Below are positions 36,693-45,306 of a DNA stretch of 51,164 nt, piece by piece. Where the stretch lies: positions 1 to 51,164 of the forward strand of contig NZ_QWBW01000009.1 in assembly GCF_004117855.1 (NCBI RefSeq), written 5' to 3'. Both the position numbers and the translations under genes were made by a program. A model generated the notes under the pieces. It did not search any database. It was not told the origin of the DNA and saw nothing but the letters and a program-made list of their open reading frames with translations. How positions within the stretch are numbered: position 1 is the first letter of the stretch; each line of letters begins with the position of its first letter. This DNA comes from Modicisalibacter coralii. GTDB taxonomy: Bacteria > Pseudomonadota > Gammaproteobacteria > Pseudomonadales > Halomonadaceae.

Positions 36693-36896
36693 ATGTACGT
36701 ATGTCTCTGCAAGGGTGTTTCGGATCATGCCATCCGTCGGGCCGTCGAGGAGGGCGCGCGTAGCTGGCGCGATGTCCGCGAGCAGACCGGCTGCGCCACC
36801 CAGTGCGGCAAGTGCGCCTGCGTGGGCAAGACCATCGCCCGCGATGCCATCGCCCGTCAGACCACCCCCGATTACGACCTCGCCTACGCGGTCTGA
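36693..36896 (+). CDS. bfd: Bacterioferritin-associated ferredoxin
   Basis: The 67-residue [2Fe-2S] protein starts MYVCLCKGVSDHAIRRAV. Cysteines at 4 and 6 and the pair in TQCGKCACVG bind the cluster. Bfd docks on bacterioferritin and passes electrons to its haem so that stored Fe(III) is released as Fe(II). The ATG at 36693 gives the normal family length. The next gene, 183 bp on, is bfr, its partner. The Fur box just upstream suggests induction in iron starvation. Confidence 0.95.
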   Translation: MYVCLCKGVSDHAIRRAVEEGARSWRDVREQTGCATQCGKCACVGKTIARDAIARQTTPDYDLAYAV

Positions 36897-37079
36897 AACG
36901 CCTCCGAGCTGCACCTCGTTGCTATCCGTCACTCGCTGGCGGATGCGATATGTTCAACGTAACTCATTGCTCTGATTGGACTTTTTTGAAATCTTGGGCA
37001 ATACTCTCCGAATCGGCAGCGCCGACGTCGGGCCACGTCGTGCGCAATCACGCAGAACAAGGCTGACGAGGAGATTTTC

Positions 37080-37562
37080 ATGAAGGGTGATCCGAAGGTC
37101 ATCGAGTACCTCAACCGCGGGTTGGGCAACGAGCTGGTGGCGATCAACCAGTACTTCCTGCATGCCAGGATGTACAAGGATTGGGGCTTGAAGGTTCTGG
37201 CCGACTGGGAGTACGAGGAGTCGATCGAGGAGATGCGTCACGCCGATTCCTACATCGAGCGCATCCTGTTTCTCGAGGGCGTGCCCAACCTTCAGGATCT
37301 GGGCAAGCTGCACATCGGCGAGAATACCCGCGAAATGCTCGAGAGCGATCTCAAGATCGAGCACCAGGGGCGTGACGATCTGCTCGAGGCGATCGCCTAC
37401 TGTGAGCAGGTTCGCGACTACGTCAGCCGTGACCTGTTCCGTCGCATCCTCGACGACGAGGAAGAGCACATCGATACCATCGAGACCGAGCTGGGTCTGA
37501 TCGACAAGGTGGGTATCGAGAACTACCTGCAGAAGAAGATGCACGCGGAAGCCGGCGACTGA
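37080..37562 (+). CDS. bfr: Bacterioferritin
   Basis: The 160-residue four-helix-bundle protein has all ferroxidase ligands (Glu18, Glu51, His54, Glu94, Glu127, His130) and the haem ligand Met52, numbered as in E. coli Bfr. It should form a 24-subunit shell that oxidises and stores iron. [19 protein letters not shown] is a family hallmark. The start at 37080 follows GAGGAGA. The 183-bp gap after bfd leaves room for its own promoter, useful because bfd and bfr are normally needed under opposite iron states. A strong terminator follows. Confidence 0.97.
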   Translation: MKGDPKVIEYLNRGLGNELVAINQYFLHARMYKDWGLKVLADWEYEESIEEMRHADSYIERILFLEGVPNLQDLGKLHIGENTREMLESDLKIEHQGRDDLLEAIAYCEQVRDYVSRDLFRRILDDEEEHIDTIETELGLIDKVGIENYLQKKMHAEAGD

Positions 37563-37591
37563 GTCCGACTCCCGTTGCCGAGGCATATCGA

Positions 37592-37627
37592 CGCCGAGGG
37601 CGCCCCAGGGGCGCCCTCGGCGTTTTT
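37592..37627 (+). terminator. Rho-independent terminator of bfr
   Basis: A 15-bp perfect stem (CGCCGAGGGCGCCCC and its complement, one-base apex) is followed by TTTTT. It lies 30 bp after the bfr stop and ahead of the convergent purK gene. Confidence 0.9.
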
Positions 37628-37656
37628 GCGTGTCTGCTGCGAAGGGAAGGGCGTCG

Positions 37657-38748
37657 TCAGCCCAGATCGTTGACCAGCAGTTCCTCGACCGCGGCGATAC
37701 GCTCGCGAAGCTGGGTCTCGTTGGGCGCCAGCACGGTGATGTGGCCGATCTTGCGGCCCGGCCGGGGGGCCTTGCCGTAGTCGTGCCAGCGAGTGCCGGG
37801 GATGGCGAGTACCGCATCGCGCTCGGGCAGGGCACCGATCACGTTGAGCATCGCACAGGGAACCAGGCGCTCGGTGTCGCCCAGCGGCAGACCGGCGATC
37901 GCCCGCAGGTGGTTCTCGAACTGGCTGGTCACCGCGCCCTCGATGCTCCAGTGGCCGGAGTTGTGGACCCGGGGCGCGATCTCGTTGGCCAGCAGGGCGT
38001 CGTCGGCGACGAAGAACTCGAAGGCCATCACGCCGACGTAGTCGAGCCGATCGAGAACCCGGCGGGCGTAGTCGCCGGCCAGCGCCTGCAACGGGTGATC
38101 GGCCAGCGGCACCGAGCAGTGCAGCATGCCCTGGCGGTGTTCGTTCTGCACCAGTGGCCAGACGCGGGTCTCGCCGACCCGATCGCGCACGGCGATCACC
38201 GAGACCTCGTGATCGAAGTCGACGAAGCCTTCCAGCACCATCGGCACCTCGCCCAGCTCGGCGAAGGCGCCCGCGACATCGCCGGCCTCGCGGAGCACCT
38301 TCTGGCCCTTGCCGTCGTAGCCCAGGGTGCGGGTCTTGAGCACTGCGGGCAGGCCGATCTCGGCCACCGCGGCGTCGAGGTCGGCCTGACCGTCGATCGC
38401 CGCCACCGGCGGCAGCGGGATGTCGAGATCGCGGAACAGGGTCTTCTCGGCCCAGCGGTCGCGGGCCGTGGCCAGCGCCTGGGCGGGGGGAAAGGCCGGG
38501 CGCTGGTCGGCGAGACGGGCGACCACGTCGGCGTCGATGTTCTCGAACTCGAAGGTCACCACGTCGCTTTCGGCGATCAGCCGCTCGCGGGCCGCAGCGT
38601 CGTCCCAGGCGGCGCGGATGTGCGCGCCGTGCAGCGCGGCGCAGGGCGCCTCACCCGGGTCGAGAAAGGTGAAGCGGGCGTCGAAGCCGGCGCCGGCCTC
38701 GGCGAGCATGCGACCGAGCTGGCCGCCTCCGACGATACCGATACGCAT
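37657..38748 (-). CDS. purK: 5-(carboxyamino)imidazole ribonucleotide synthase
   Basis: The 363-residue ATP-grasp enzyme carboxylates aminoimidazole ribonucleotide using ATP and bicarbonate, the step before PurE in purine synthesis. MRIGIVGGGQLGRMLAEA, VVTFEFENIDAD, LKTRTLGYDGKGQ, LEGFVDFDHEVSVI and NEIAPRVHNSGHW are the family blocks in order. The ATG at 38748 is chosen; a GTG at 38754 overlapping the purE stop is also possible. purE lies directly upstream, with only two bases between stop and start, so they form one operon. It is convergent with bfr. Confidence 0.95.
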   Translation of the reverse strand: MRIGIVGGGQLGRMLAEAGAGFDARFTFLDPGEAPCAALHGAHIRAAWDDAAARERLIAESDVVTFEFENIDADVVARLADQRPAFPPAQALATARDRWAEKTLFRDLDIPLPPVAAIDGQADLDAAVAEIGLPAVLKTRTLGYDGKGQKVLREAGDVAGAFAELGEVPMVLEGFVDFDHEVSVIAVRDRVGETRVWPLVQNEHRQGMLHCSVPLADHPLQALAGDYARRVLDRLDYVGVMAFEFFVADDALLANEIAPRVHNSGHWSIEGAVTSQFENHLRAIAGLPLGDTERLVPCAMLNVIGALPERDAVLAIPGTRWHDYGKAPRPGRKIGHITVLAPNETQLRERIAAVEELLVNDLG

Positions 38749-38750
38749 GG

Positions 38751-39257
38751 TCACTGGCCTCCCTGGTCCTGCGCTCGCGGGTCCGGGGCGTCGAGCACGG
38801 CCCGGGTCTGCTCGGCGCGGAACGCCTCGAGGCGCTCGCGGATCTCGGGGTACTTGTTGCCGAGCATCGCCGCCGCCAGCAGGGCGGCGTTCACGGCACC
38901 CGCGCGACCGATCGCCAGGGTGCCGGTGGGGATGCCGGCGGGCATCTGGACGATCGACAGCAGCGAGTCGACGCCGCTGAGCATGCTCGACTGCACCGGC
39001 ACGCCGAGTACCGGCAACACGGTCTTGGCGGCGGCCATGCCGGGCAGGTGGGCGGCGCCCCCGGCACCGGCGATGATCACCTCGAGGCCGCGCTCGGCGG
39101 CGCTGCCGGCGTAGTCGAACAGCAGATCCGGGGTGCGGTGGGCGGAAACCACCTGCACTTCATGCTCGATGCCCAGCTTGTCGAGGGTCTCGGTGGTGTG
39201 GCACAGGGTCGACCAGTCGGACTTCGACCCCATGATGACGCCTACCAGTGCGCTCAT
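38751..39257 (-). CDS. purE: N5-carboxyaminoimidazole ribonucleotide mutase
   Basis: The 168-residue class I PurE moves the carboxyl group of N5-CAIR to carbon 4. [13 protein letters not shown] binds the phosphate, VVSAHRTPD carries the catalytic histidine, and [18 protein letters not shown] and [19 protein letters not shown] complete the active site. The length is normal. It is first in the purEK operon. A -10-like TATACT on the minus strand at 39384-39389 is a candidate promoter, but no PurR-like box is evident. Confidence 0.96.
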   Translation of the reverse strand: MSALVGVIMGSKSDWSTLCHTTETLDKLGIEHEVQVVSAHRTPDLLFDYAGSAAERGLEVIIAGAGGAAHLPGMAAAKTVLPVLGVPVQSSMLSGVDSLLSIVQMPAGIPTGTLAIGRAGAVNAALLAAAMLGNKYPEIRERLEAFRAEQTRAVLDAPDPRAQDQGGQ

Positions 39258-39426
39258 GCGTTTTCCCCTTGCGTCGCCGGACCGTGGCCCGAGACGGCCC
39301 GCTCGGGGTCTGGCGGCCAGGACGCGCTTGCTCGTCGATGGATTGCCGGGCGGGCCGCGATGCCCCCGGCGAGAAAGCGCCGGAGTATACCATCGACGCC
39401 CCTCGCCGGCAGCCGCCCGCCGGCGG

Positions 39427-39660
39427 TTACTTGAAGGCCGCCTCGAGCTCGAAGCGTGGCACCGGCTCGCCGGCGACCTCGACGGTCTCGCTGAACATCG
39501 TCAGCGGCCGGACCCACAGCCCGTAGTCGCCGTACAGGGCGCGATAGACCACCAGCGGCTCCTCGGTCTCGCTGTGATGGGCCAGGCCCAGGACCTCGTA
39601 GCTCTGCCCCTTGTAGTGGCGATAGATGCCCGGTACCGGCCGGGAGGCTTCATGATGCAT
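39427..39660 (-). CDS. DUF1653 family small protein
   Basis: The 77-residue protein reads [40 protein letters not shown] and [16 protein letters not shown], the complete DUF1653 pattern. The family is small and cytoplasmic, probably an SH3-like barrel, of unknown function. Its start overlaps the end of tcdA by 11 bases, so it is translated with the tRNA modification genes upstream. Confidence 0.9.
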   Translation of the reverse strand: MHHEASRPVPGIYRHYKGQSYEVLGLAHHSETEEPLVVYRALYGDYGLWVRPLTMFSETVEVAGEPVPRFELEAAFK

Positions 39661-40471
39661 CGGAGGACTCCTCGCTGAGAGAGATGCGCGCCGGACGCGC
39701 CGCCAGCCTGGCCAGCGTGCGCGAGGCGGCGACGAAGCCGAAGCTGCCGGTGACGAAGGTGGCCGCGCCGAAGCCGCTGGCGCAGTCGAGCCGGGTGGCC
39801 TCGCCGCTGCCCGGCTTCTGCAGGCAGACCTCGCCGTCGCTGCCCGGATAGACCAGTTGCTCGTCAGAATAGACGCATTCGACGCCGAACCGGCGCTTGG
39901 GGTTGCGCGAGAAGCCGAAATCGCGCCGCAGCCGGGCGCGGACCTTGGCCAGCAGCGGGTCGTGCTCGGTGCGCGTCAGGTCGGCGACGCGGATCCGCGT
40001 GGGATCGGTCTGGCCGCCCGCGGCACCGGTCACGGTCAGCCCCAGCTTGCGCCGCTTGCACCAGTGGATCAGCGCGGCCTTGGCGACGACGCTGTCGATG
40101 GCGTCGATCACGTGATCGGCGTCGTCCGGGATGCGCTCGGCGAGGTTGGTCGGGGTGACGAAGGCGCTGTCGGCGATGACCTCGATGCCCGGATGGATGG
40201 CCCGACAGCGCTCGGCCAGCACCTCGACCTTGGGCCGACCGATGGTGCCGTCCAGGGCGTGCAACTGGCGGTTGACGTTGGACACGCAGACGTCGTCGAG
40301 ATCGATCAGCGTCAGCCGGCCGATCCCGGCCCGGGCCAGCGCCTCCACGGCCCAGCTGCCCACGCCGCCGACGCCGACCACCACCACGTGGGCGCGACGG
40401 AACCGTTCGGCGGCCCGGGCGCCGTAGAGGCGGCGGATGCCGCCGAAGCGAAAGGCGTAGTCGTCGGTCAT
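39650..40471 (-). CDS. tcdA: tRNA threonylcarbamoyladenosine dehydratase
   Basis: The 273-residue E1/ThiF-like enzyme (also called CsdL; E. coli 268) uses ATP to cyclise t6A37 of tRNA to ct6A. VVVGVGGVGSWAVEALARAG is the nucleotide-binding loop, LDDVCVSNVNRQLHAL contains the conserved Arg/Asn block, and DAIDSVVAKAALIHWC and VTGAAGGQTDPTRI follow in family order. The start at 40471 overlaps the truC stop by four bases (ATGA). The truC-tcdA-DUF1653 set is a compact translation-related operon. Confidence 0.95.
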   Translation of the reverse strand: MTDDYAFRFGGIRRLYGARAAERFRRAHVVVVGVGGVGSWAVEALARAGIGRLTLIDLDDVCVSNVNRQLHALDGTIGRPKVEVLAERCRAIHPGIEVIADSAFVTPTNLAERIPDDADHVIDAIDSVVAKAALIHWCKRRKLGLTVTGAAGGQTDPTRIRVADLTRTEHDPLLAKVRARLRRDFGFSRNPKRRFGVECVYSDEQLVYPGSDGEVCLQKPGSGEATRLDCASGFGAATFVTGSFGFVAASRTLARLAARPARISLSEESSDAS

Positions 40472-41262
40472 GGCGATTCCTCGCAGGCGTCCTGGGTCGT
40501 GTGGGGGGCTGTCGCATCGGCGAGCCAGCGGTAGCCGTCGCGGGGGGCGTGACCGGCCCAGCCGAAGCGCATGAAGAGTGTCTGCATGTCCGGCTCCAGC
40601 GCACCGCTCAGCTCGAGCATCGCCTGGCGACGGGGATGCCACAGGCGCAGCCCGATGGCGGCGAGCAGCAGTCGATCGCAATCCAGCCGCTCGCGAAAGA
40701 ATCGATTGTGCACGCCCTTGCCATGCTTGGCGTCGCCGATGATCGGGTAACCGCGCCGCGACAGGTGGCGGCGGATCTGGTGACGGCGGCCGGTCTGCGG
40801 GCGGGCTTCCATCAACGAGTAGCGCGCCGTGGGGTAACGGTCGACCGTCACCGGCAGCTCGACGCTGTCGAGCCGGCGTACCACGGTGCGCGCCGGTTGG
40901 GCGGGCATCTCGGCCTTGGGGCGGCGGGCGTCCTCCTCGCGCAGGGCGGCATCGAGCACGTCGTGCTCGGGGCCGAGACCGCGCACCACCGCCAGATAGC
41001 GCTTCGCCACGCGCTGGGCGGTGAAGGCCTCGCCGAGTTCCCGGGCCGTGTCGGCGTCGAGGGCGAACAGCAGAAGGCCCGAGGTCGGCCGGTCGAGACG
41101 GTGCACGGGATGGACGTGTCGGCCCAGCTGGTCGCGCAGCGTCTGCAGCGCGAAGCGGGTCTCGCCGCGCGCCAGTGCCGTGCGGTGGACGAGCAGGCCC
41201 GAAGGCTTGCGCACCGCGACGAGGCTCTCATCCTGGTAGACGATCGGCAGTGGCTCGCTCAC
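40468..41262 (-). CDS. truC: tRNA pseudouridine(65) synthase (RluA family)
   Basis: The 264-residue protein has the RluA-family catalytic block HRLDRPTSGLLLFAL, with the catalytic Asp, and RPQTGRRHQIRRHLS further on. KAEMPAQPARTVVRRL, GLRLWHPRR and the compact size without an S4 domain favour TruC, which modifies U65 in tRNA, over RluC or RluD. The GTG at 41262 (VSEPLPIVYQDESLVAV) fits the family; an ATG at 41325 would add 21 unlike residues. It is first in the operon with tcdA and the DUF1653 gene. Confidence 0.85.
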   Translation of the reverse strand: MSEPLPIVYQDESLVAVRKPSGLLVHRTALARGETRFALQTLRDQLGRHVHPVHRLDRPTSGLLLFALDADTARELGEAFTAQRVAKRYLAVVRGLGPEHDVLDAALREEDARRPKAEMPAQPARTVVRRLDSVELPVTVDRYPTARYSLMEARPQTGRRHQIRRHLSRRGYPIIGDAKHGKGVHNRFFRERLDCDRLLLAAIGLRLWHPRRQAMLELSGALEPDMQTLFMRFGWAGHAPRDGYRWLADATAPHTTQDACEESP

Positions 41263-41359
41263 GGTCGATGGGGTCCTGTCTCGAAAGGGGCGGGCATTGT
41301 CGCCGTTCCGGGGGTGGGCTGTCATCCCGGCGGCTTGCCGTGTGCCGCCGGAGCGGTGC

Positions 41360-41365
41360 TATAGT
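41360..41365 (+). promoter_or_regulatory. Candidate promoter for the sirtuin gene
   Basis: A TATAGT -10 box lies 33 bp upstream of the ATG at 41398, with TTGCCG upstream (19-bp spacer, slightly long) as a possible -35. Confidence 0.4.
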
Positions 41366-41397
41366 CGATGCCCTTCTCTTGCGACGGAGCCAGCGAC

Positions 41398-42117
41398 ATG
41401 AGCGAGACCCGCCCACGGCGCCTGGTGGTGCTGACCGGGGCCGGCATCAGTGCCGAGAGTGGCCTGAAGACCTTTCGCGACGGTAACGGCCTGTGGGAGG
41501 ACCACGCCGTCGAGGACGTCGCCACCCCCGAAGCCTGGGCGCGCGACCCCGGGCTGGTGCTGCGCTTCTACGACGCGCGCCGCGACCAGGTACGCCGGGC
41601 CCGACCCAACCCGGCGCATCAGGCGCTGGCGCGGCTCGAGCAGGCCGGCTTCGCGGTGCATATCGTTACTCAGAACATCGACGACCTCCACGAGCGTGCC
41701 GGCTCCTCGGACGTGCTCCATCTGCACGGCGAGGTACTCAAAGCGCGCTCCAGCGTCGATCCGCGGCTGGTCTACCCGCTGGCCCGCGGCGGCATCCGGC
41801 TGGGCGATCTGTGCGACAAGGGCAGCCAGTTGCGCCCCCACGTGGTGTGGTTCGGCGAGGCAGTGCCCGCCTATCCGCAAGCCTGCGACATCGTCGCCGA
41901 GGCCGATCTGCTGCTGGTGGTCGGCACCTCGCTGGCGGTGATGCCGGCGGCGATGCTGATCGATGCCGCCCCCGTCGAATGTCCCTGTCTGCTGGTCGAC
42001 CCCAAGGCCAGCGAGGTCTCGCCGCGTTGGGTCACCGCCGTCGACGAGCCGGCGAGCACCGGGGTGCCGCGGCTGGTCGATCACTGGTTGCAGGCCGGCG
42101 CCCTGAGCGCACCGTAG
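41398..42117 (+). CDS. cobB: Sirtuin NAD-dependent protein deacylase
   Basis: The 239-residue Sir2 protein has the NAD site GAGISAESGLKTFRD (14-28), TQNIDDLHERAG (91-102) and the catalytic His110 in LHLHGEV. Tyr58 and Arg61 (FYDAR) match the Tyr-x-x-Arg pair of class III sirtuins that lets them remove succinyl groups as well as acetyl. The zinc ribbon is odd: only one cysteine remains between His110 and HVVWFGE where E. coli CobB has a zinc-binding cysteine set, so this may be a zinc-free sirtuin. ATG at 41398. It is divergent from truC. Confidence 0.9.
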   Translation: MSETRPRRLVVLTGAGISAESGLKTFRDGNGLWEDHAVEDVATPEAWARDPGLVLRFYDARRDQVRRARPNPAHQALARLEQAGFAVHIVTQNIDDLHERAGSSDVLHLHGEVLKARSSVDPRLVYPLARGGIRLGDLCDKGSQLRPHVVWFGEAVPAYPQACDIVAEADLLLVVGTSLAVMPAAMLIDAAPVECPCLLVDPKASEVSPRWVTAVDEPASTGVPRLVDHWLQAGALSAP

Positions 42118-42129
42118 GCAAGGCAGGCG

Positions 42130-42654
42130 TCAGTTCGGCGACTTCACCTCGGCGCGCAGCCTGGCGCCGGCCTGGCAGCTCAGCCGGTCGCTGACGATGG
42201 TCCCCTCGACCACGGCGCACGACAGCAATTCCACCTGTCGGATCGCCTGCAGACGGCCGGATACCCGACCGTCGACCACCACGTGCCGGGCCGCGATGCC
42301 CTCCTGGACCTCGCCACCGGCGGCGACCGTGACACGCTGCCCGGTCGCCTCGATGTCGCCCGCGACGTGGCCGCAGACGGTCACCGGCTCATCGGCGAGG
42401 ATGCGGCCGCGGACCCGCAGCGACGCGCCCACCAGGGTTCCCGGCGGCTCGGGGAGCATCACGCTGGTCTCCGGCGACGACGCGGCGGAGATCGCGGGCA
42501 GCGTGGCCGGTCGGGCACCGCCGTGTGATCCGCCGGTCGACGCGCTCGGCCGCGTCGCGTCGTGATGGGCCTGCCGACGCCGCCCATCCAGCAGGATGAG
42601 CAGCACGCCGATCAGCCCGAGCAGGATCAACCAGCCACTGACTTCCATTGGCAT
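42130..42654 (-). CDS. Membrane-anchored bactofilin-like protein
   Basis: The 174-residue protein (start at 42654, MPMEVSGWLILLG) has one N-terminal transmembrane helix (about 6-22), a low-complexity linker (23-75) and a bactofilin (DUF583) domain (about 76-165) of short right-handed beta-helix repeats: RVRGRILADEPVTVCGHVAG, GEVQEGIAARHVVVDGRVSG, VVEGTIVSDRL. Bactofilins polymerise without nucleotides and organise envelope processes. It is divergent from a second bactofilin at 42826 with 171 bp between, and convergent with cobB (12-bp gap). Confidence 0.82.
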   Translation of the reverse strand: MPMEVSGWLILLGLIGVLLILLDGRRRQAHHDATRPSASTGGSHGGARPATLPAISAASSPETSVMLPEPPGTLVGASLRVRGRILADEPVTVCGHVAGDIEATGQRVTVAAGGEVQEGIAARHVVVDGRVSGRLQAIRQVELLSCAVVEGTIVSDRLSCQAGARLRAEVKSPN

Positions 42655-42825
42655 GTCTGCATTCCAAGACGTTTCAGGGCGTACTGTGCCGCAAAGCCGG
42701 CGCGCTGAACACCGGCCAGCGTTTGCCCAACGTTTGCCAGTGCCATGTGATGACGACGGCGGAAGGCGTTTCAATGGCGGGTGCTGCCATGGCGCAGCTC
42801 GTCCCCCTGCACGGAGTCCCGAAAC

Positions 42826-43350
42826 ATGTTCAACAAGTCCCACCGTGGCGGTGCGGCGGAGACGCCGGACGTCGCCCCGCCGGAACGCCCGGCGCCGCCC
42901 AGCGGCAAGACGCGACGCATCGCCACGATCGGCGCGGCAACGCGGGTCGAGGGTGACATCGTCGGTGACGAGGACCTGCACATCGAAGGCCGGGTGACGG
43001 GCCGCGTCGAGTGCAAGCAGAGCACGGTCACGATCGGTGGCGAGGGTGAGGTAAACGGCGATGTCTTCGCCCATGCGATGAGCGTGGCCGGCCGCGTGGA
43101 GGGCCGGTTGATCGTCGCCCACAAGGTGACGCTGCGGGACAGCGCGCGGGTCACCGGCACGATCATCTGTCCGTGCCTGGTGCTCGAGGATGGCGGCGTC
43201 TTCCACGGCAGTGTCGACATGGACCCCGACAACGCCATTCTCGCCGAGGCTTTCGACGATGACCACGCCGCGTCGGCTTCCACGCCGGCGATGAGCGTGC
43301 CGGTGGCTGCCGACGATGGCGGTGATGACGAGGTCGACGAGCGTTCCTGA
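42826..43350 (+). CDS. Bactofilin (polymer-forming cytoskeletal protein)
   Basis: The 174-residue protein has a disordered Pro/Lys-rich N-terminus (1-30), a bactofilin core (about 31-130: ATIGAATRVEGDIVGDEDLH, IEGRVTGRVECKQSTVTIGG, MSVAGRVEGRLIVAHKV, ARVTGTIICPCLVLEDGG) and an acidic tail (140-174). Most family members have disordered ends, as here. It is soluble, unlike its membrane-anchored neighbour on the other strand, so the two could co-polymerise or anchor one another (inference). The ATG at 42826 gives the usual size. Confidence 0.9.
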   Translation: MFNKSHRGGAAETPDVAPPERPAPPSGKTRRIATIGAATRVEGDIVGDEDLHIEGRVTGRVECKQSTVTIGGEGEVNGDVFAHAMSVAGRVEGRLIVAHKVTLRDSARVTGTIICPCLVLEDGGVFHGSVDMDPDNAILAEAFDDDHAASASTPAMSVPVAADDGGDDEVDERS

Positions 43351-43518
43351 GTATACGGTGCCGCGGATTGGGTCGCCCCGGCGCGGGGCGCGAAGGTCGG
43401 CTTTCGCGGTCGAGGGCGTTGCGGCATGATAGCCGGCTAAGCAAGGCCCGTGGGCCATTACGCCAAGAGCCGTGCTCAGCGGCCGTCTTCGACCCTCCAA
43501 CGCCAGGACACATAACGC

Positions 43519-44469
43519 ATGTCGATCTTCGAACGCATCAACCGTCTGTTTCCCCTGTGGGCCGTGCTGCTCGCGGTCATCGCCGCCTTCGTGCCCGACC
43601 TGTTCACCGGGCTGGCCGGTTACATCAAGACCCTGCTGGTGGTGATCATGTTCGCCATGGGGCTGACCCTCACCAAGGGCGATTTCGCGCGGGTGGTGAA
43701 AGCGCCCAAGCCGATCGCCGTGGGTGTGGTGCTGCAGTTTCTGATCATGCCGCTGGCGGCGCTGCTGGTGTCCAAGCTCCTGGGGCTCTCGCCCGAGCTG
43801 ACCATCGGCATGGTGCTGGTCGGCGCCACCGCCGGCGGTACCTCGTCCAACGTCATGACCTGGCTGGCCGGTGGCCATGTGGCGCTGTCGGTATCGATGA
43901 CCATGGTCTCGACGCTGATCTCGGTGTTCGCCACGCCGCTGCTCACCCTGCTGCTGGTCGGCCAGAGCGTCGATGTGCCGGTGGCCGGCATGCTGATGAG
44001 CATCGCGCAACTGGTAGTGGCGCCGATCGCCCTGGGCGTGGTGATCCACCATCTGCTCGGCGAGCGCATCCAGGCCGTCGAACCGGCGCTGGCGACGCTG
44101 GCCATGGCGGCCATCGTGCTGATCATCGCCATCGTCGTGGCGCTCAACGCCGGACGCCTGGCGACGCTGGGGCCGATCGTCGCGCTGGCGGTGATCGCCC
44201 ACAACGGCATCGGTCTGGCCGCCGGCTACGGCCTGGCGCGGGCGCTGCGCTTCGACACCCGCACCGCGCGGACCATCGCCTTCGAGGTGGGCCTGCAGAA
44301 CTCCGGCCTGGCGGTGACGCTGGCCAACCAGTTCTTCACCGCCACGTCGGCGCTGCCCGGGGCGCTGTTCTCGGTCTGGCACAACGTCTCCGGCTCGCTG
44401 CTGGCGGGCTACTGGAAGCGTCGCCCGGTGGACGACGGGGCCCGTAAGCCGGCTCTCGGCACGGACTGA
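43519..44469 (+). CDS. Bile acid:sodium symporter (BASS) family transporter
   Basis: The 316-residue inner-membrane protein has nine or ten helices. FAMGLTLTKGDFARVVKAPK, GATAGGTSSNVMTWLAGG and FEVGLQNSGLAVTLANQFF are the conserved sodium and substrate-site blocks of the BASS family (SBF, YocS/PanS-like). Bacterial members import or export organic acids such as pantoate or 2-keto acids with sodium; bile acid is not implied. Sodium coupling suits a halophile. It stands alone, 168 bp after the bactofilin, with a clear terminator downstream. Confidence 0.9.
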   Translation: MSIFERINRLFPLWAVLLAVIAAFVPDLFTGLAGYIKTLLVVIMFAMGLTLTKGDFARVVKAPKPIAVGVVLQFLIMPLAALLVSKLLGLSPELTIGMVLVGATAGGTSSNVMTWLAGGHVALSVSMTMVSTLISVFATPLLTLLLVGQSVDVPVAGMLMSIAQLVVAPIALGVVIHHLLGERIQAVEPALATLAMAAIVLIIAIVVALNAGRLATLGPIVALAVIAHNGIGLAAGYGLARALRFDTRTARTIAFEVGLQNSGLAVTLANQFFTATSALPGALFSVWHNVSGSLLAGYWKRRPVDDGARKPALGTD

Positions 44470-44486
44470 CCTCTCCGCTGAGGACG

Positions 44487-44521
44487 ACGGGCCGGGCATG
44501 CTAGAATGCCCGGCCCGTTTC
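44487..44521 (+). terminator. Rho-independent terminator after the BASS gene
   Basis: A 13-bp perfect stem (ACGGGCCGGGCAT and its complement) with a 6-base loop is followed by TTTC. It begins 18 bp after the transporter stop and ends 20 bp before the next start. Confidence 0.8.
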
Positions 44522-44540
44522 GTTGGTGACCCGATTCCCG

Positions 44541-45278
44541 ATGAGAGATGCCCTGCACGACACCACCGCTTCCAGCGGTGAGGCCGACCCGCCGCGCAAG
44601 CCCTTCAAGGCGCGCGGGAGCTTCGTCGAGCGCTGTGATACCTGCCGTCTGCCAGCGCTCAACTGCCTGTGCCCCTACCGGGTCTCTGCCGGGAGCCGGA
44701 CCCGGGTCTGGCTGCTGACCCACCCGCTGGAGCACTACAAGCCCACCAACACCGGGCGGCTGATCGGTCACGTACTGCCCACCACCGAGGTGTTCACCTG
44801 GTATCGCACCGAGCCGGACGAACGCCTGCTGGCGCTGCTCGACGATCCGCGCTTCGCGCCCTTCGTGGTGTTCCCCGACGACCAGCCGGACTATGCCGAG
44901 CGGGTGGTGGGGCCCGAAGCGGTCGTCGCCGTCGGCGAGCAGGGACGCATTCCGGTGCTGATCCTGCTCGATGGCACCTGGCGCCAGGCCCGGCGGATCT
45001 TCCGCAAGAGTCCTTATCTCGCCGCGTTGCCGGTATTGCCGCTGCACACGCAGCGACACACCCGCTATCACCTGCGCAAGCCGGCCTCGGCGTCGCATCT
45101 GTGCACCGCCGAGGTCGCCGCCGAACTGCTGCGTCAGGTCGGCGACACGGCGGCGGCGGACGTGCTCGACGACTATTTCGACGCCTTCAACGACAGCTAT
45201 GCCGCCAGCCGGCGGCACAGCAAGCTGGAGGGGCCGACGCCGGCAATGCGGCGTCTGCGCTCGCGGCGTCGCGACTGA
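44541..45278 (+). CDS. tapT: DTW-domain tRNA-uridine aminocarboxypropyltransferase
   Basis: The 245-residue protein has an N-terminal cysteine cluster (CDTCRLPALNCLCPY) and the DTW signature DGTWRQARRI, with HPLEHYKPTNTGRLI and LRKPASASHLCTAEVAAELL in the expected places. DTW enzymes (TapT/TuaA) transfer the aminocarboxypropyl group of S-adenosylmethionine to uridine in tRNA (acp3U47). The ATG at 44541 is used; an upstream TTG in frame lies within the terminator region. The length is normal. It is convergent with the diguanylate cyclase. Confidence 0.88.
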   Translation: MRDALHDTTASSGEADPPRKPFKARGSFVERCDTCRLPALNCLCPYRVSAGSRTRVWLLTHPLEHYKPTNTGRLIGHVLPTTEVFTWYRTEPDERLLALLDDPRFAPFVVFPDDQPDYAERVVGPEAVVAVGEQGRIPVLILLDGTWRQARRIFRKSPYLAALPVLPLHTQRHTRYHLRKPASASHLCTAEVAAELLRQVGDTAAADVLDDYFDAFNDSYAASRRHSKLEGPTPAMRRLRSRRRD

Positions 45279-45306
45279 CGGACCGCACGCGGCTCGACCC
45301 GGAGGC

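Noticed and set aside
42655-44499. Long minus-strand open frame extending the membrane-anchored bactofilin upstream to 789 codons
   Set aside because: It runs antisense through the second bactofilin and the BASS gene; composition is Gln/His/Gly/Arg-rich, typical of antisense GC-rich frames.
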